DNA of 5,348 nucleotides. Source: an uncultured bacterium. Lineage in GTDB: Bacteria > Bacillota_I > Bacilli_A > RF39 > UBA660. The stretch is from contig OMUM01000050.1 of the NCBI GenBank assembly GCA_900314225.1, forward strand, positions 1-5,348, written 5' to 3'. The first letter of the stretch is position 1, and the number at the start of each line of letters is the position of its first letter. Below are positions 5,202 through 5,348 of the stretch, in pieces. Under the pieces are notes generated by a model. It did not search any database, was not told where the DNA came from, and was given only the letters and a program-made list of their open reading frames with translations. The translations under genes were made by a program, and so were the position numbers.

Positions 5202-5230
5202 ATAATAACATATTTTATTAAATTTGTCAA
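5202..5230 (-). promoter_or_regulatory. Strong sigma-A promoter of the antisense RNA
   Basis: On the minus strand a perfect TTGACA (5225-5230), 17 bases, then TATTAT (5202-5207). It is closer to consensus than the opposing peptide promoter, as expected for an antitoxin RNA in excess. Confidence 0.85.
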
Positions 5231-5324
5231 AATGATTGATTTTTTTGATCTTATTGTATTATTTTTTTTGTGTCACTAGAAATAAACTCTTTCATACCTT
5301 ACCACCCTACAATCAGTATAACAT

Positions 5325-5348
5325 AAAAAAAGACTATATAAATAGTCT
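5325..5348 (-). terminator. Terminator of a gene beyond the right edge
   Basis: On the minus strand AGACTAT (5342-5348) pairs with ATAGTCT (5331-5337) over a 4-base loop, followed by seven U (5325-5331). It should end a minus-strand transcript from outside the window. The 94 bases between it and the antisense promoter contain nothing I can support. Confidence 0.75.

Noticed and set aside
5247..5300. 14-codon minus-strand frame (MKEFISSDTKKIIQ)
   Set aside because: Too short and with only a weak ribosome binding site; no supporting promoter.
1..5348. CRISPR array or insertion sequence
   Set aside because: No regularly spaced repeats and no transposase frame or terminal inverted repeats were seen.

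Overview
The window is very AT-rich and carries typical low-GC Firmicutes signals: strong AGGAGG ribosome binding sites, near-consensus sigma-A promoters and short intrinsic terminators. The iscR-sufC-sufB gene order and the gene content suggest an uncultured gut-type member of Bacilli or Clostridia. I cannot place it more precisely from sequence alone. All recognised genes from position 1 to 4579 lie on the minus strand.

Left part (1-1816): the start of an iron-sulphur cluster assembly operon. It reads, in transcription order, iscR-like Rrf2 regulator, sufC, sufB (cut by the window edge), with 7-8 base gaps. A good promoter precedes the regulator, and a perfect CTACTAA-N-TTAGTAG palindrome sits inside its -10/-35 spacer, as expected for autoregulation.

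Middle part (1824-4579): two overlapping genes for unrecognised beta-sandwich-like proteins that share a C-terminal motif (LTDxNYxxLPIExG). Upstream of them is a decayed locus in which the first ~40% of a MATE efflux transporter is joined, out of frame, to the C-terminal two thirds of a cytidylate kinase-like protein. That locus is preceded by a consensus promoter and a leader with an aptamer-like fold and an intrinsic terminator. This is the layout of a guanidine-IV (mepA motif) riboswitch. A zinc-ribbon, single-pass membrane protein of unknown function lies upstream of it.

Right part (4629-5348): the 3' half of a tRNA-Arg(CCT), broken exactly at the anticodon loop, with no 5' half beside it. 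This is what the far end of an element integrated into a tRNA gene looks like, so DNA from about 4707 rightwards is probably mobile. Just inside is a compact candidate type I toxin-antitoxin module: a 30-residue membrane peptide on the plus strand with its own promoter, strong but sequesterable ribosome binding site and terminator, and a convergent ~120-nt antisense RNA with a consensus promoter and terminator. The toxin mRNA's 5' and 3' ends can pair over 16 bases, a hallmark of regulated type I toxin mRNAs. The peptide does not match a family I recognise and is the best candidate for something undescribed here. The window ends in another minus-strand terminator, presumably of the next gene in the element.
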